Both the position numbers and the translations under genes were made by a program. From Lentibacter algarum (GTDB taxonomy: Bacteria > Pseudomonadota > Alphaproteobacteria > Rhodobacterales > Rhodobacteraceae): a DNA stretch of 64,000 nucleotides. Where the stretch lies: NCBI RefSeq assembly GCF_040580765.1, contig NZ_CP158687.1, forward strand, positions 2,976,001-3,040,000. The letters are read 5' to 3'. The notes beneath the pieces are model-generated. The model had not been told where the DNA came from, made no database searches, and worked only from the letters and a program-made list of their open reading frames with translations. Below, piece by piece: positions 8,997 to 17,931 of this stretch (positions are counted from its first letter, which is position 1; each line of letters opens with the position of its first letter).

Positions 8997-9684
8997 GATT
9001 AGCGCCCGCATTTAGTGCAAAGGGATATTCTCTTCAGATCAGCGGCTTACGCCTTCCGCTAAGTGAATTTTATAGGCCTCCACCATAGGCAGAAATTGTT
9101 TGCACACTCTCCCCGGCCTTCTCTATCTCGAGGCGATACCGGCGGTGTAAAATGAACCACACGGCGACCAGGTACGCCAAGAACTTCAAAGACGTCTCCA
9201 CAGAAAAGCTGCATTTGGCCCTTCTCTGTCCCACTCCCGAGCGGAAGTCCCTTTGATAGCTTCGCAAAACAACCCCAACCTCGCTCAAGACCGATTGCTT
9301 TTCCTTTTCACGGCAGTGGCGTCGATGCTCAACGCCTATTATCACTTCGTGTCGCATATGCTGTCCTGTCTCATAAGACGTCAGTAACAACATAGTTTAA
9401 GATCTCACACCAACCTCAAAAAGGTGGTCCCACATGAAGGCGCGCCCAAAAGAACCGCGCTCTGCGCTCCTAACCGAAGCTGAAGAGGCTGGGGTCGACG
9501 TCGCTGTTACACATTAAAGGACCCTACTAACCTCCAGTTAACTGGCGACGATTGATCCCGTGTCTATACTGGGCCATGTGGTCAATATTGATATACTGAT
9601 CAAGCAGCACTCGTCGATTGCAGTCACGAAACAAATTGAATAAGTCCCACAGTGATATTTTCGTCTAAGACCGGGAGACAAAGC
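8997..9684. other. gene-poor debris between doc remnant and second galU
   Basis: Nearly 690 bases with no complete gene. The only interpretable part is the transposase remnant around 9360. From about 9540 there are AT-rich stretches that could hold the promoter of galU copy 2 (for example around 9585-9600), but no convincing -35/-10 pair. Confidence 0.5.
9070..9360 (-). pseudogene. remnant of an IS66/IS3-type orfA transposase
   Basis: The first 27 codons read HEVIIGVEHRRHCREKEKQS then VLSEVGV, resembling the start of OrfA helix-turn-helix proteins of IS66/IS3-type elements (ERRRRWSxEEKxxIVxEVGV). Homology stops there; the remaining 65 codons look like unrelated read-through. No terminal repeats or partner orf are visible, so this is a fragment at most. 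Confidence 0.35.
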
Positions 9685-10518
9685 ATGAAATTACGCAAGG
9701 CAGTTTTTCCTGTGGCCGGGTTTGGAACACGCTTCCTTCCTGCGACCAAGGCGATGCCAAAAGAATTGCTGCCCATAGTCGACAAACCTCTCATCCAATA
9801 TGCGGCGGAAGAGGCAATTGCTGCCGGAATTGATACGCTTATATTTGTAACCGGAAGGAACAAGCGAGCAATAGAAGATCACTTTGACAATAATCAAGAA
9901 CTAGAACTCGCTCTACGCGCCAAGGGCAAAGACGAACAGGCAGACATGGTAAGACGTATTCTCCCAGAGGGAGTAGAATGTATTTTTATGCGCCAACCCG
10001 AACAGTTAGGCCTTGGACATGCGGTGCTTTGCGCAGAGCGTGCAGTGGGCTCTGATCCATTCGCCGTACTCCTGGCAGATGACTTTCTCACAGGCTCAGA
10101 CCACGGCGTCACCGCGGACCTTGCACGCGCGTTCAAAACCACGGGCAAGTCCCAACTGAGTGTCATGGAGGTTAACGGAGCTGATATTTCCAAATACGGT
10201 GTTGTGATCCCCGGCGACACTCAGGGCGCGATTGCAGGGCTCGTCGAAAAACCTGATGCTGCATCAGCGCCCTCCAATTTGGCTAGTATTGGACGTTATG
10301 TGCTAACACCTGACATCTTTGATATTTTGCGCACACAGCCCCCTGGCGCCGGCGGTGAGATACAACTCGCAGATGCTATAAATACCCAAGCGGTATCCGG
10401 GGCTGTCGATGGCGTGAAACTAAACGGCCGCCGCTTTGACTGCGGCAGCGTGCAAGGCTACCTTGATGCCATCATAACCGTCGCCTCTCAGAGGCAACTT
10501 ATCTCCCAAAAAAAGTAG
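9685..10518 (+). CDS. galU: UTP-glucose-1-phosphate uridylyltransferase, copy 2
   Basis: A second galU of 277 residues with the same motifs as copy 1 (AVFPVAGFGTRFLPATKAMP, QPEQLGLGHAVLCAE, RFDCGSVQGYLDAI). ATG at 9685 has GGGAG eight bases upstream and aligns with the start of copy 1; the open frame further upstream is not needed. The proteins are close, but third positions here are AT-rich, as in the envelope genes that follow. So this copy probably belongs to the 9.7-17.9 kb cluster and arrived with it instead of arising by local duplication. Confidence 0.95.
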   Translation: MKLRKAVFPVAGFGTRFLPATKAMPKELLPIVDKPLIQYAAEEAIAAGIDTLIFVTGRNKRAIEDHFDNNQELELALRAKGKDEQADMVRRILPEGVECIFMRQPEQLGLGHAVLCAERAVGSDPFAVLLADDFLTGSDHGVTADLARAFKTTGKSQLSVMEVNGADISKYGVVIPGDTQGAIAGLVEKPDAASAPSNLASIGRYVLTPDIFDILRTQPPGAGGEIQLADAINTQAVSGAVDGVKLNGRRFDCGSVQGYLDAIITVASQRQLISQKK

Positions 10519-11151
10519 CCTCCACCTAACTAGCGTAGAATAAGAAATGGTCGAGGGCATTCGGGCCAACGGACGCGAAGATGAAGGTCTGCATGCCTCT
10601 CGTGACATTGCCACGCAACGCTCTTCCAGCATAGATGGCAAAATGCACAGGCGACCCACTGCACTATATGAGCGCTGTGCAGGCCGCCACAGCCACACCC
10701 AAGGTCCCTACCCAACAATCCCGTTTGAACACATCCTGAGCAAGACATCCCGAAGATGCCAGCACCTGCGGTTGACCAGAACGTCAAACAGCCTGCACAT
10801 TTTAGGAACCTACATCGTGCCAGTGTTGCGCAACCACAATACGCGCAACAAAAGCGCGATGAGCAAACAGCGCCACATGTCCAAGGGTTGTCAAACATAC
10901 AAAAAGTATAATAACGAGACCTAGGTCACAAGTTGTCCCCATGTTACTGTCAATATACGTAAAGCGTCTCGCTTTTCATCTGAAACAAATTTACCGCCAA
11001 CACCCTAAGAGGCGCAACCGAGCAAAACATTGGCGATCCAAGTTTAAGGCACGGTCCTCTAACCATCTAAGTCAAGCTTTCTAAGTGAGCGCTTGACCCC
11101 ATTTTTAGCAAGAGTGTTTTCAATGCTACAAAAGACTGTCGATCTAAACTA
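10519..11151. other. 633-bp stretch with no assignable gene
   Basis: Open frames exist on both strands (10530-10898 minus, 10547-10924 plus), but neither gives a recognisable or protein-like sequence. The minus one is unusually rich in Cys and Trp, as expected of an antisense shadow. The stretch may be the eroded site of a lost gene between galU copy 2 and the uppS-like gene. I see no repeats or terminal inverted repeats. Confidence 0.5.
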
Positions 11152-11880
11152 ATGGCTGAAACAAGCTCCATCACACCTCAAAACAGCACAATAAGCCATG
11201 TTGGCATCATTATGGACGGAAATGGCCGATGGGCCGTGGATCGAGGGCTCAGCAGAAGTGCCGGGCATATTCAGGGTGCAAAAGCCGTCAAAGACATCAT
11301 ATCAGCCGCGTCTCACTTTGGACTTAAAATCCTAACCCTATATGCATTTTCGACAGAAAATTGGAACAGGCCAAAATACGAAGTCGCAGTCCTGATGCGC
11401 TTATTCAAAAGCGAATTACATAAACAAACCGCTGAGCTGATCCACAAGAATGTCAAGGTGCGGTTTATCGGCTCTCGGGCACGGCTTCCCAAAACGCTCG
11501 TTCAAACAATGAACCAATTAGAAGCCAACACCGCTCACAATACGGGACTGACACTACAACTCGCTATAAATTACGGTGGACGACAAGATTTGCTTGAGGC
11601 GTTTAAAAAACTCGCACACGATGTAGAGGCAACAAAGCTCAAACCCGAAGATATAACAGTGTCTGACATTTCGGATGCACTGAGTACCGGTGGCATATCA
11701 GATCCAGATTTAATCATCAGAACCTCTGGTGAGTTAAGGCTTTCGAACTTTTTACTCTGGCAAGCTGCCTATAGTGAATTCGCGTTTGTTGATAAGCACT
11801 GGCCGTCTTTTAACCCAGAAGACTTTGTAGATGTAATAGAAAACGCCACAAATAGGACACGCAGATTTGGTGGGCTATAA
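11152..11880 (+). CDS. uppS: isoprenyl transferase (undecaprenyl diphosphate synthase type)
   Basis: Cis-prenyltransferase condensing isopentenyl diphosphate onto farnesyl diphosphate to make the polyprenyl carrier for cell-wall and surface glycans. The 242 residues are normal. Visible motifs are IIMDGNGRWA near residue 19 (catalytic Asp and Asn), HIQGAKAVKDI, TLYAFSTENWNRP, and DPDLIIRTSGELRLSNFLLW near the C-terminus. Roseobacters carry a housekeeping uppS elsewhere, with cdsA and dxr. This one sits among polysaccharide genes without those neighbours, so it is probably an extra copy dedicated to this cluster (inference). Confidence 0.88.
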   Translation: MAETSSITPQNSTISHVGIIMDGNGRWAVDRGLSRSAGHIQGAKAVKDIISAASHFGLKILTLYAFSTENWNRPKYEVAVLMRLFKSELHKQTAELIHKNVKVRFIGSRARLPKTLVQTMNQLEANTAHNTGLTLQLAINYGGRQDLLEAFKKLAHDVEATKLKPEDITVSDISDALSTGGISDPDLIIRTSGELRLSNFLLWQAAYSEFAFVDKHWPSFNPEDFVDVIENATNRTRRFGGL

Positions 11881-11882
11881 AT

Positions 11883-12203
11883 TTGAAAAATGATGATATG
11901 CAAGCGTGGATATGGAACCTAGACGCGTTGGCGCGCAAAAAGGTGAGGCGGAAAAGGGAAACTCACGCCAGTCCGCTTAGAGCAGAACATGCCTTAGGAC
12001 CGCATGATCCGGACTGGGGCATTGTAAACGACATCCCCAAGACCAACACGTCATCCAGCTGGCACCTTAATCATCACAGAGACTCTGGGACGGCCTCCCA
12101 TATCACCCTAAAGCGTCTCGTGAACTTCAAATTTCAAATTCCAATACGCAATATGATCACGCTTCATGGAGTTTCCATCTCTCTACCAATTAGAGCACTT
12201 TGA
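11883..12203 (+). CDS. small hypothetical ORF between uppS and the Kdo-transferase fusion
   Basis: A 106-codon frame beginning with TTG two bases after uppS (an in-frame ATG lies at 11898) and ending nine bases before the next gene. The protein is basic in its first third (ARKKVRRKRE) and has no membrane segment or known motif. The tight spacing on both sides suggests a gene in the operon, but the poor start and unremarkable composition leave open that it is chance or decayed. Confidence 0.35.
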   Translation: MKNDDMQAWIWNLDALARKKVRRKRETHASPLRAEHALGPHDPDWGIVNDIPKTNTSSSWHLNHHRDSGTASHITLKRLVNFKFQIPIRNMITLHGVSISLPIRAL

Positions 12204-12212
12204 GGCTTCGAA

Positions 12213-14591
12213 ATGAATTTTAAGTATAAAAGCAAAATTTTAAAAATTTATGTTATCGCCAGCGCTTTGACAGACCCTATATACGATCTGGTTCACAGAT
12301 ATCGTCTGCTCAAAGGTAAAGAGGATAGAAACGCAAAGGCCAACCGTTTCGGGACTACTAAAATTGAAAGACCAAAGGGCCCTTTGACCTGGTTTCATGC
12401 GGCCAGTCTGGGTGAGAGCCTCGCAGTCCTGCCTCTAATTGACAAGCTGCTGTCCAACGACAAAGATTTACATGTCATTCTCACAACACAGACTTTGACG
12501 TCCGCACGCATTTTGAAACAGCGCCTGCCCCCACGGGCGATACATCAAGTCGCACCATACGACACAGACAAGGCGTCGACGCGCTTTTTAAATCATTGGA
12601 AACCGGATCTTGCAGTTTGGACTGAAGGTGACTTATGGCCTACCATAATGCTCAAAACCAAACAGCACGGCATACCCATGGCATTGTTAAATGCTCGGGT
12701 CTCTTCAAACACCATTAAAAAATGGCGCCGGTGGCCACGTGCAGCGCTTGACTTACTGGGTCTTTTTGATCGCATCTGCGTCCAAGAAGAAGCCCTTGCC
12801 AGCGTCCTAAAACAACTCAACGTTGATCCCAAAAAGCTAACCGTAACTGGATCTTTAAAGGCAGATGCACCAAAATTAGCATATAAAAAAGATACATTAG
12901 CCGACTTAACTCAGCTGCTTGAAGGTCGTTCAGCATGGTTGGCAAGCGCAACACATCAAAATGAAGATGAGGTTATTGTCAGCGCACATCAGCAGATACT
13001 CCAAAATGGCGATCCCATACGCCCTCTTCTCATTATTGCCCCGCGCCACCCAGAACGAGGGGCCAAGCTGGCACGTAAGCTGAGAGACCAAGGATGGCGA
13101 GTTAAAGTGCGTTCGGACGGTGAAAAAATTCTTGCTGATACAGAGATCTATGTCGCTGACACTCTCGGCGAATTGGGGCTCTGGTATCGATTATGCCCCA
13201 TTGCGTTTATTGGAGGCACACTTGTCCCAAAAGGTGGACATAACCCATACGAACCAGCACAATTGAACTGTGCAATTGTTCATGGCCAACATACCGAAAA
13301 CTTTGCTCAAATATATAAAGCTCTCGATACGTTAGACGGTGCAATCCGCGCGGTTAACGCCCAAGAGATATCAAATGCTGTTTTACGCCTCCAAGATGAA
13401 GGTTTGCGTAAAAAGATAACACTTGCTGCGCAGGATGTTCTGATGAGGACGCAACCTTCGTCGCAAAGTATGACGATGCAAGCTTTGAGAGCTCTACAAG
13501 AACTGCATGACAAGCCACTTATGAACCAAAGACCCAATATTGACGACGTTTCGGTAATAGCACCGAACTTAAAATACCGCCTCTCCGGAGTAACCTCTAC
13601 CGTCGTACGCCTGATCCCGTTGCAAGCAAAGGAGTTCCCTGTTGCTGCAACCGGACCTGGTTTGCCCGAAGAAGTACCACAAGTCTCACTCTGGTCTCTC
13701 ATCTTCATGTCCCGCTCCGGGCCACAAGGCTGGAGGATCTGGCATGCCCGTCGCAATACCGAGATGGTTTTGGGGCTTATTCTTCGTAACCTCCTCAAAA
13801 AGCGCCTAAAACTTATTTTTACCTCCGCGTCCCAAAGAGAGCACACATATGTGACGCGCTGTCTAATTAGCTCAATGGATGCAGTCGTTGCGACATCAGA
13901 GAAATCGCAGTCTTATCTCAAGGTACCAGCGCAAGTGGTCTACCATGGTATAGATACAACCAGTTTTTCACCTGTCACGAATAAGCGCACACTTCGGGCA
14001 AAGCTTGGCTTACCAATAGAGGGAAAACTGATTGGTTGCTTTGGGCGCATTAGACATCAAAAAGGGACCGATTTATTTTTAGAAACAGCTATTTCTCTTT
14101 GTCAGCAACACAAAGACCTATACGCAATTATACTTGGTCGCGCTCTACCGAAAGATAAAGATTTTTTACAGTCGCTTAAATTACGCTTAAAACAAACTGG
14201 GCTCCAGAATAGAATTCTCTTCTATGAAGAGGTCACGGTTAGTGAAATGGCCAACTGGTACCGAGCCATTGATTTATATGTAGCGCCACAGAGATGGGAA
14301 GGGTTTGGATTAACACCCCTCGAAGCAATGGCGTGCGGTGTTCCTGTTGTTGCAGCAGATGTTGGTGCATTCAGAAATCTGATAATCCACGGAAAAACTG
14401 GACTAGTTGTTCCAAAGGACTCACTGGCAGATCTGTGTGAGGCGACAAATACTCTGCTGGAAGACAGCGAAAAACTAAGCTCATATGGAGCATTGGCAAG
14501 ATCACACACATCAACGAAATTCGACATCAAAGGTGAATCAACGTCTCTTTTAAACCTATATAAAAACCTCCTCACCAGTGGCGCAAAGTAA
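12213..14591 (+). CDS. fused Kdo transferase (WaaA/KdtA) and LpsB-type glycosyltransferase
   Basis: One uninterrupted frame of 792 residues. Residues 1-430 are a full-length GT30 Kdo transferase: membrane-anchor helix near the N-terminus, WFHAASLGESLAVLPL with the catalytic Glu (about residue 68), IIAPRHPERG, and FIGGTLVPKGGHNPYEPAQ. From Met437 the protein continues as a GT-B glycosyltransferase of the lipopolysaccharide-core LpsB kind: VIAPNLKYRLSGVTSTVVR, RIWHARRNTEMVLGL, CFGRIRHQKGTDLF, and RWEGFGLTPLEAMACGVPV. The domains are normally separate proteins acting in sequence, Kdo on lipid A then an outer-core hexose. No stop, frameshift or internal Shine-Dalgarno is visible at the join. AT-rich codon use matches its neighbours. 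Confidence 0.88.
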   Translation: MNFKYKSKILKIYVIASALTDPIYDLVHRYRLLKGKEDRNAKANRFGTTKIERPKGPLTWFHAASLGESLAVLPLIDKLLSNDKDLHVILTTQTLTSARILKQRLPPRAIHQVAPYDTDKASTRFLNHWKPDLAVWTEGDLWPTIMLKTKQHGIPMALLNARVSSNTIKKWRRWPRAALDLLGLFDRICVQEEALASVLKQLNVDPKKLTVTGSLKADAPKLAYKKDTLADLTQLLEGRSAWLASATHQNEDEVIVSAHQQILQNGDPIRPLLIIAPRHPERGAKLARKLRDQGWRVKVRSDGEKILADTEIYVADTLGELGLWYRLCPIAFIGGTLVPKGGHNPYEPAQLNCAIVHGQHTENFAQIYKALDTLDGAIRAVNAQEISNAVLRLQDEGLRKKITLAAQDVLMRTQPSSQSMTMQALRALQELHDKPLMNQRPNIDDVSVIAPNLKYRLSGVTSTVVRLIPLQAKEFPVAATGPGLPEEVPQVSLWSLIFMSRSGPQGWRIWHARRNTEMVLGLILRNLLKKRLKLIFTSASQREHTYVTRCLISSMDAVVATSEKSQSYLKVPAQVVYHGIDTTSFSPVTNKRTLRAKLGLPIEGKLIGCFGRIRHQKGTDLFLETAISLCQQHKDLYAIILGRALPKDKDFLQSLKLRLKQTGLQNRILFYEEVTVSEMANWYRAIDLYVAPQRWEGFGLTPLEAMACGVPVVAADVGAFRNLIIHGKTGLVVPKDSLADLCEATNTLLEDSEKLSSYGALARSHTSTKFDIKGESTSLLNLYKNLLTSGAK

Positions 14592-14637
14592 CCGCACCAT
14601 CGGACCTGAAAGACCCCTCATTGGCGACGTCCTCCGT

Positions 14638-15873
14638 CTAGGGAATATCACTATTTTTTATATCTCTCAGGAGAATTCTTAATGGCACGATGTTTGCAAG
14701 GGTGCGATTGAAGGTACTAATCGGTTGTTCTGAAACAAAAACAATATCATTGGGTCGTAACTCAACCTCATTTGCCACCAAAACACGTACCGGGTTCTGG
14801 GCGTCCAAATGATAGGCTTGGACTGGGTTGCGCCCGCGCAACAGGTAAACCGCAGAACGTTGCGCCGAAGCGATCGCAAGTGGCCCACCTTCGGCAAATA
14901 GAGCTTCGGCCAATGTCTGACGACTTTCCGGCAAAATTGGGATTATTTGTGGCTTTACACCACCCAAGAGAAAGACCTTTCCCGGTTGATAACTAAAGCT
15001 TTGAACAAACACGTGATCCTGATTTTTCAAATACAGTTCTTTTGAATTTTTGACCAATAGATCTGAAAGCCCAATAGTGTATGTGGTCTCGTCTCGTTTG
15101 ACCCGCACGATCGTCAAAACACTCTCATCAAAATCAATTCCAGCTGTCGCAATCACTTCACGCAGAGTAACCCCCCGGTCGGTAATAGGAATAACTGCGC
15201 TAATATTCTCAGCATTGGACGCTGAAGACCGCGACAAACGGTCGGTCGTGATGTAAGCTTTTTGTGAATTAAACTCTTCAATCTCCAACTGGAAATTTGG
15301 CGCCTGGCCATTCCGGATCAGGATCGTTCTAATTTCATCACGCAGTTCAGATATTTGGCGACCGTTTGCATCAAGCCGGCCAACACCAATCAACAACAAA
15401 CTGCCATCAGTGCCCACTCGACCACTCGTGGATATCATATTTGAAGATGCCGATGTGGTTGTGTTTTGCCTCTCTGATGAGGTGCCCTGAGAAGGGTCTA
15501 CGCCATTAACTATTGAACCAATAGTTGGTAAAGCATCTATATATTGTACCAACGCGACCTCATCACCTATGCCAAGCATATAAGGCGTGTTTGCCGACTT
15601 AGACGGTAAGAACGGCTTGCTCAAACTGGCTTCAGAAACGGCATCAGCAGAAAACGCAGCACCTGGTTTTGACACAAGCCGATCATAACGAGCTGCATTC
15701 AAAGATTTAGCGGCGTCGAAGCTGAGAGCTTGCAGGTTTATCTCAAACGCCTCTTGATCTGTCGCTTCTTTTTGGAGCTCCGGCAAGACTACGGGCTCAA
15801 CAATCTGTGAACACCCCACGAGAAACAACAACGCAGTCGCTCCAAAAAAATGCCTGCCAATAAACTTACCCAT
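14638..15873 (-). CDS. wza: outer-membrane polysaccharide export lipoprotein (Wza/OPX family)
   Basis: Forms the outer-membrane exit channel for surface polysaccharide. A signal peptide ends in a lipobox, LFLVGC. The mature protein has the export domain (PYMLGIGDEVALVQYIDA, then GRVGTDGSLLLIGVGRLDAN) and later SLBB-like beta-grasp segments (GKVFLLGGVKPQIIPI, LRPNDIVFVSEQPI). ATG at 15873 (MGKFIGRH) is preferred over an in-frame start nine bases upstream. Its first codons overlap the end of the wzc-like gene, so both are expressed leftward as one unit. About 411 residues fit the family. Confidence 0.85.
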   Translation of the reverse strand: MGKFIGRHFFGATALLFLVGCSQIVEPVVLPELQKEATDQEAFEINLQALSFDAAKSLNAARYDRLVSKPGAAFSADAVSEASLSKPFLPSKSANTPYMLGIGDEVALVQYIDALPTIGSIVNGVDPSQGTSSERQNTTTSASSNMISTSGRVGTDGSLLLIGVGRLDANGRQISELRDEIRTILIRNGQAPNFQLEIEEFNSQKAYITTDRLSRSSASNAENISAVIPITDRGVTLREVIATAGIDFDESVLTIVRVKRDETTYTIGLSDLLVKNSKELYLKNQDHVFVQSFSYQPGKVFLLGGVKPQIIPILPESRQTLAEALFAEGGPLAIASAQRSAVYLLRGRNPVQAYHLDAQNPVRVLVANEVELRPNDIVFVSEQPISTFNRTLANIVPLRILLRDIKNSDIP

Positions 15874-17815
15874 ACAGCACAACTCCCACTTTGCTACGTT
15901 TCAATAAATTTTGAAGTGACGTATGCTTGGTTTTGCCCGGCTTTACGCTGGCGATCACATTGAGTTCACCGACACCCGAAGAGGCCTGAACCGTCTCCAT
16001 GTCGTCATCATTAACGGAAAATATCACAATATCATGTTTTTCAAAAAGCCCCGCCACAATGGTCTTAAACTTTTTGGAATATAACATGTCTAAATTTCTA
16101 CCCTGACACACATATGCATATTCCGAACACCCCTCCCCTTCCCCGACACGCACGAGTTCATTCTCACTTTCCAAACCACGCAATTGGTCGCTTTTGATCG
16201 CACTACGTGACAAATCTATCAACGCAGCGTTACGTCCTAGAGCCCCCGCTGTTGCAGCAATAATGCGTCCCAAGACACCGCCACGATTGTTCAAACTTAA
16301 ATCACAAAGAAACACGGGCTTAGCACCCTCTTGAACTTCAAGCTCGAGCACTGTTTGGCGCGCCCAATTAATGGGAAGTTTCGCTAACTCTTTCTGAACA
16401 GAGATAATATCTTTTTCTTTTAGATGCTTCAGCTTTCCAAGACTGTGCGCAGAATCCGCCCCCACAGCCCCTAACAAATTGGACAAGCTAAAATAAACAC
16501 CGCGGCGCAAATTTAAAATCAATGCAAGCGCAGCGCTCCCAAATAACCCCAGCACCAAGCCAAGTGCAATAATGAGAAATTTCTTAGGCTCACTTGGCGA
16601 AATAGGAACGTCCGCTAAGGCTATAATCTTTGAAGAGTCAGGCTGGAATCCAGCGACCAAAGACTGCGTTTTCACTTGCTCAATTAAAACAGTGTATGCT
16701 GCCTCAGCAATTTTTAAGTTTCGCGTTAACTGCGCCAACTCTTCTGCACTTGACGCATACCTCAACGCATCATCTGAAAGCTTCAGTATTTCGCGGTCAA
16801 GCGATGCAAGCCTTTCTCGCACACTGGCCTCGACCTGCAAAACTGTGGCGATACTAGGCCATGTCCAAGCAGTAGTGACTTCACTTAACCCCATAATGCG
16901 CCGAAAGCCTGACTGGTCGATTTCCGGGAAGGATTGTCTTAGCTCCTGGTAATCAGCTAATGTCGTTTTATCAGCAGCCAGAAACTGTTTAAGGGCTTCA
17001 ATCGCAGCTAAATCTTCTGCACTCGTTTCACGCTGGTCACGCATCTCATCGAGCATGACCGACCCAACAGCAAAACTCTCAAACGCCTGAGTGCTATTTT
17101 CCAAGCTATATTGCTTCAAAGCGCTTTGCGCTTTTTCCAAATCTTGTAACGCATCAGCAAGTGTTCGCGACAAATACTCCAGTTTTTTATCAACAGATTC
17201 TTCATCCTCCTGCCCAAGCACCAAAATAATTTTTGAGGCTAAAAAATTAGCTATCTGAGCGGCTCTCTCTGGAGCCGTGTGCTTTACCGATATCTTGATA
17301 GACCCAGAGTCAGTTACATCAATACTCACTAAGTCCTCATATGAAGAGACGATTGACCAAATTTGCATATTCACAGGATCTTGTGACGCCGATTGCAGCC
17401 CCAGAACCGCCTTAAGGGAGGCCTTCCACTTAGGAGCTTGAGAGTTTGGGTTGTAGCTATTGAACAGCTCATCGTCTTTCAGATTGAGATCGGCCGCTAC
17501 TTCAAGAATGAAGTCTCTTGAGCTGACACGTTCAACCAACGCCTTCTCAGAGCCTGATCCAGCTTTCACGCCGGCCAACGCAGCTAAGCCACCCAGCTCA
17601 CCCCCCAAAATACCAGAAGAGCTTGTACTTTCACTAAGGGCGAAAATGGTACTTGCTGTATACACCTTTTCTGCCCGCAAAGCATAAATGCCAGCCGCAA
17701 TTGAAACAAAAATACTCAAGGCTGCAATGAGGAACTTATAAGCCCATAAAGCTAAAAAAAGTTCCTTCAAATCTATTTCATCGCTAGCATTTTGCTCTGG
17801 TTCATAATTCGGCAC
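15866..17815 (-). CDS. Wzc-like polysaccharide co-polymerase lacking a functional P-loop
   Basis: A 649-residue inner-membrane protein with the Wzz chain-length domain. A first membrane helix (about 30-50, FLIAALSIFVSIAAGIYAL), a long periplasmic coiled region, and a second helix (about 415-440, FLIIALGLVLGLFGSAALA) precede a cytoplasmic domain. In Wzc-type BY-kinases that domain has a GxxGxGKS/T Walker A. Here the same position reads DLSLNNRGGVLGRIIAATAG, with no Lys-Ser/Thr, and the C-terminus (LKRSKVGVVLYG) lacks the tyrosine cluster. It therefore keeps the shape of a BY-kinase but probably cannot bind or hydrolyse ATP. It precedes wza, which overlaps its stop. Confidence 0.8.
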   Translation of the reverse strand: MPNYEPEQNASDEIDLKELFLALWAYKFLIAALSIFVSIAAGIYALRAEKVYTASTIFALSESTSSSGILGGELGGLAALAGVKAGSGSEKALVERVSSRDFILEVAADLNLKDDELFNSYNPNSQAPKWKASLKAVLGLQSASQDPVNMQIWSIVSSYEDLVSIDVTDSGSIKISVKHTAPERAAQIANFLASKIILVLGQEDEESVDKKLEYLSRTLADALQDLEKAQSALKQYSLENSTQAFESFAVGSVMLDEMRDQRETSAEDLAAIEALKQFLAADKTTLADYQELRQSFPEIDQSGFRRIMGLSEVTTAWTWPSIATVLQVEASVRERLASLDREILKLSDDALRYASSAEELAQLTRNLKIAEAAYTVLIEQVKTQSLVAGFQPDSSKIIALADVPISPSEPKKFLIIALGLVLGLFGSAALALILNLRRGVYFSLSNLLGAVGADSAHSLGKLKHLKEKDIISVQKELAKLPINWARQTVLELEVQEGAKPVFLCDLSLNNRGGVLGRIIAATAGALGRNAALIDLSRSAIKSDQLRGLESENELVRVGEGEGCSEYAYVCQGRNLDMLYSKKFKTIVAGLFEKHDIVIFSVNDDDMETVQASSGVGELNVIASVKPGKTKHTSLQNLLKRSKVGVVLYG

Positions 17816-17931
17816 TAACGGAGTTCCAATTTGTTAAATCATTTCGAGACTGTATAACCCTAAAAAACTACACAATGCCACTGTATGTTGAAGCTTCGCG
17901 TTAAACTTTTTTCATCATCAGCTCTGCGCTT
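17816..17931 (-). other. upstream region of the wzc-wza unit
   Basis: About 115 bases between the wzc start and the left end of the IS6 element. It is the only place for the native promoter, which would read leftward. I see no convincing -35/-10 pair; outward transcription from the IS end is an alternative. Confidence 0.3.

Noticed and set aside
9423..9431. GGTGGTCCC as a possible left arm site of element copy A
   Set aside because: A single copy without 12-base partners or a tRNA core nearby; likely chance.
10530..10924. Overlapping frames on both strands between galU copy 2 and uppS
   Set aside because: No motif, odd amino-acid composition and no ribosome-binding site on either strand.
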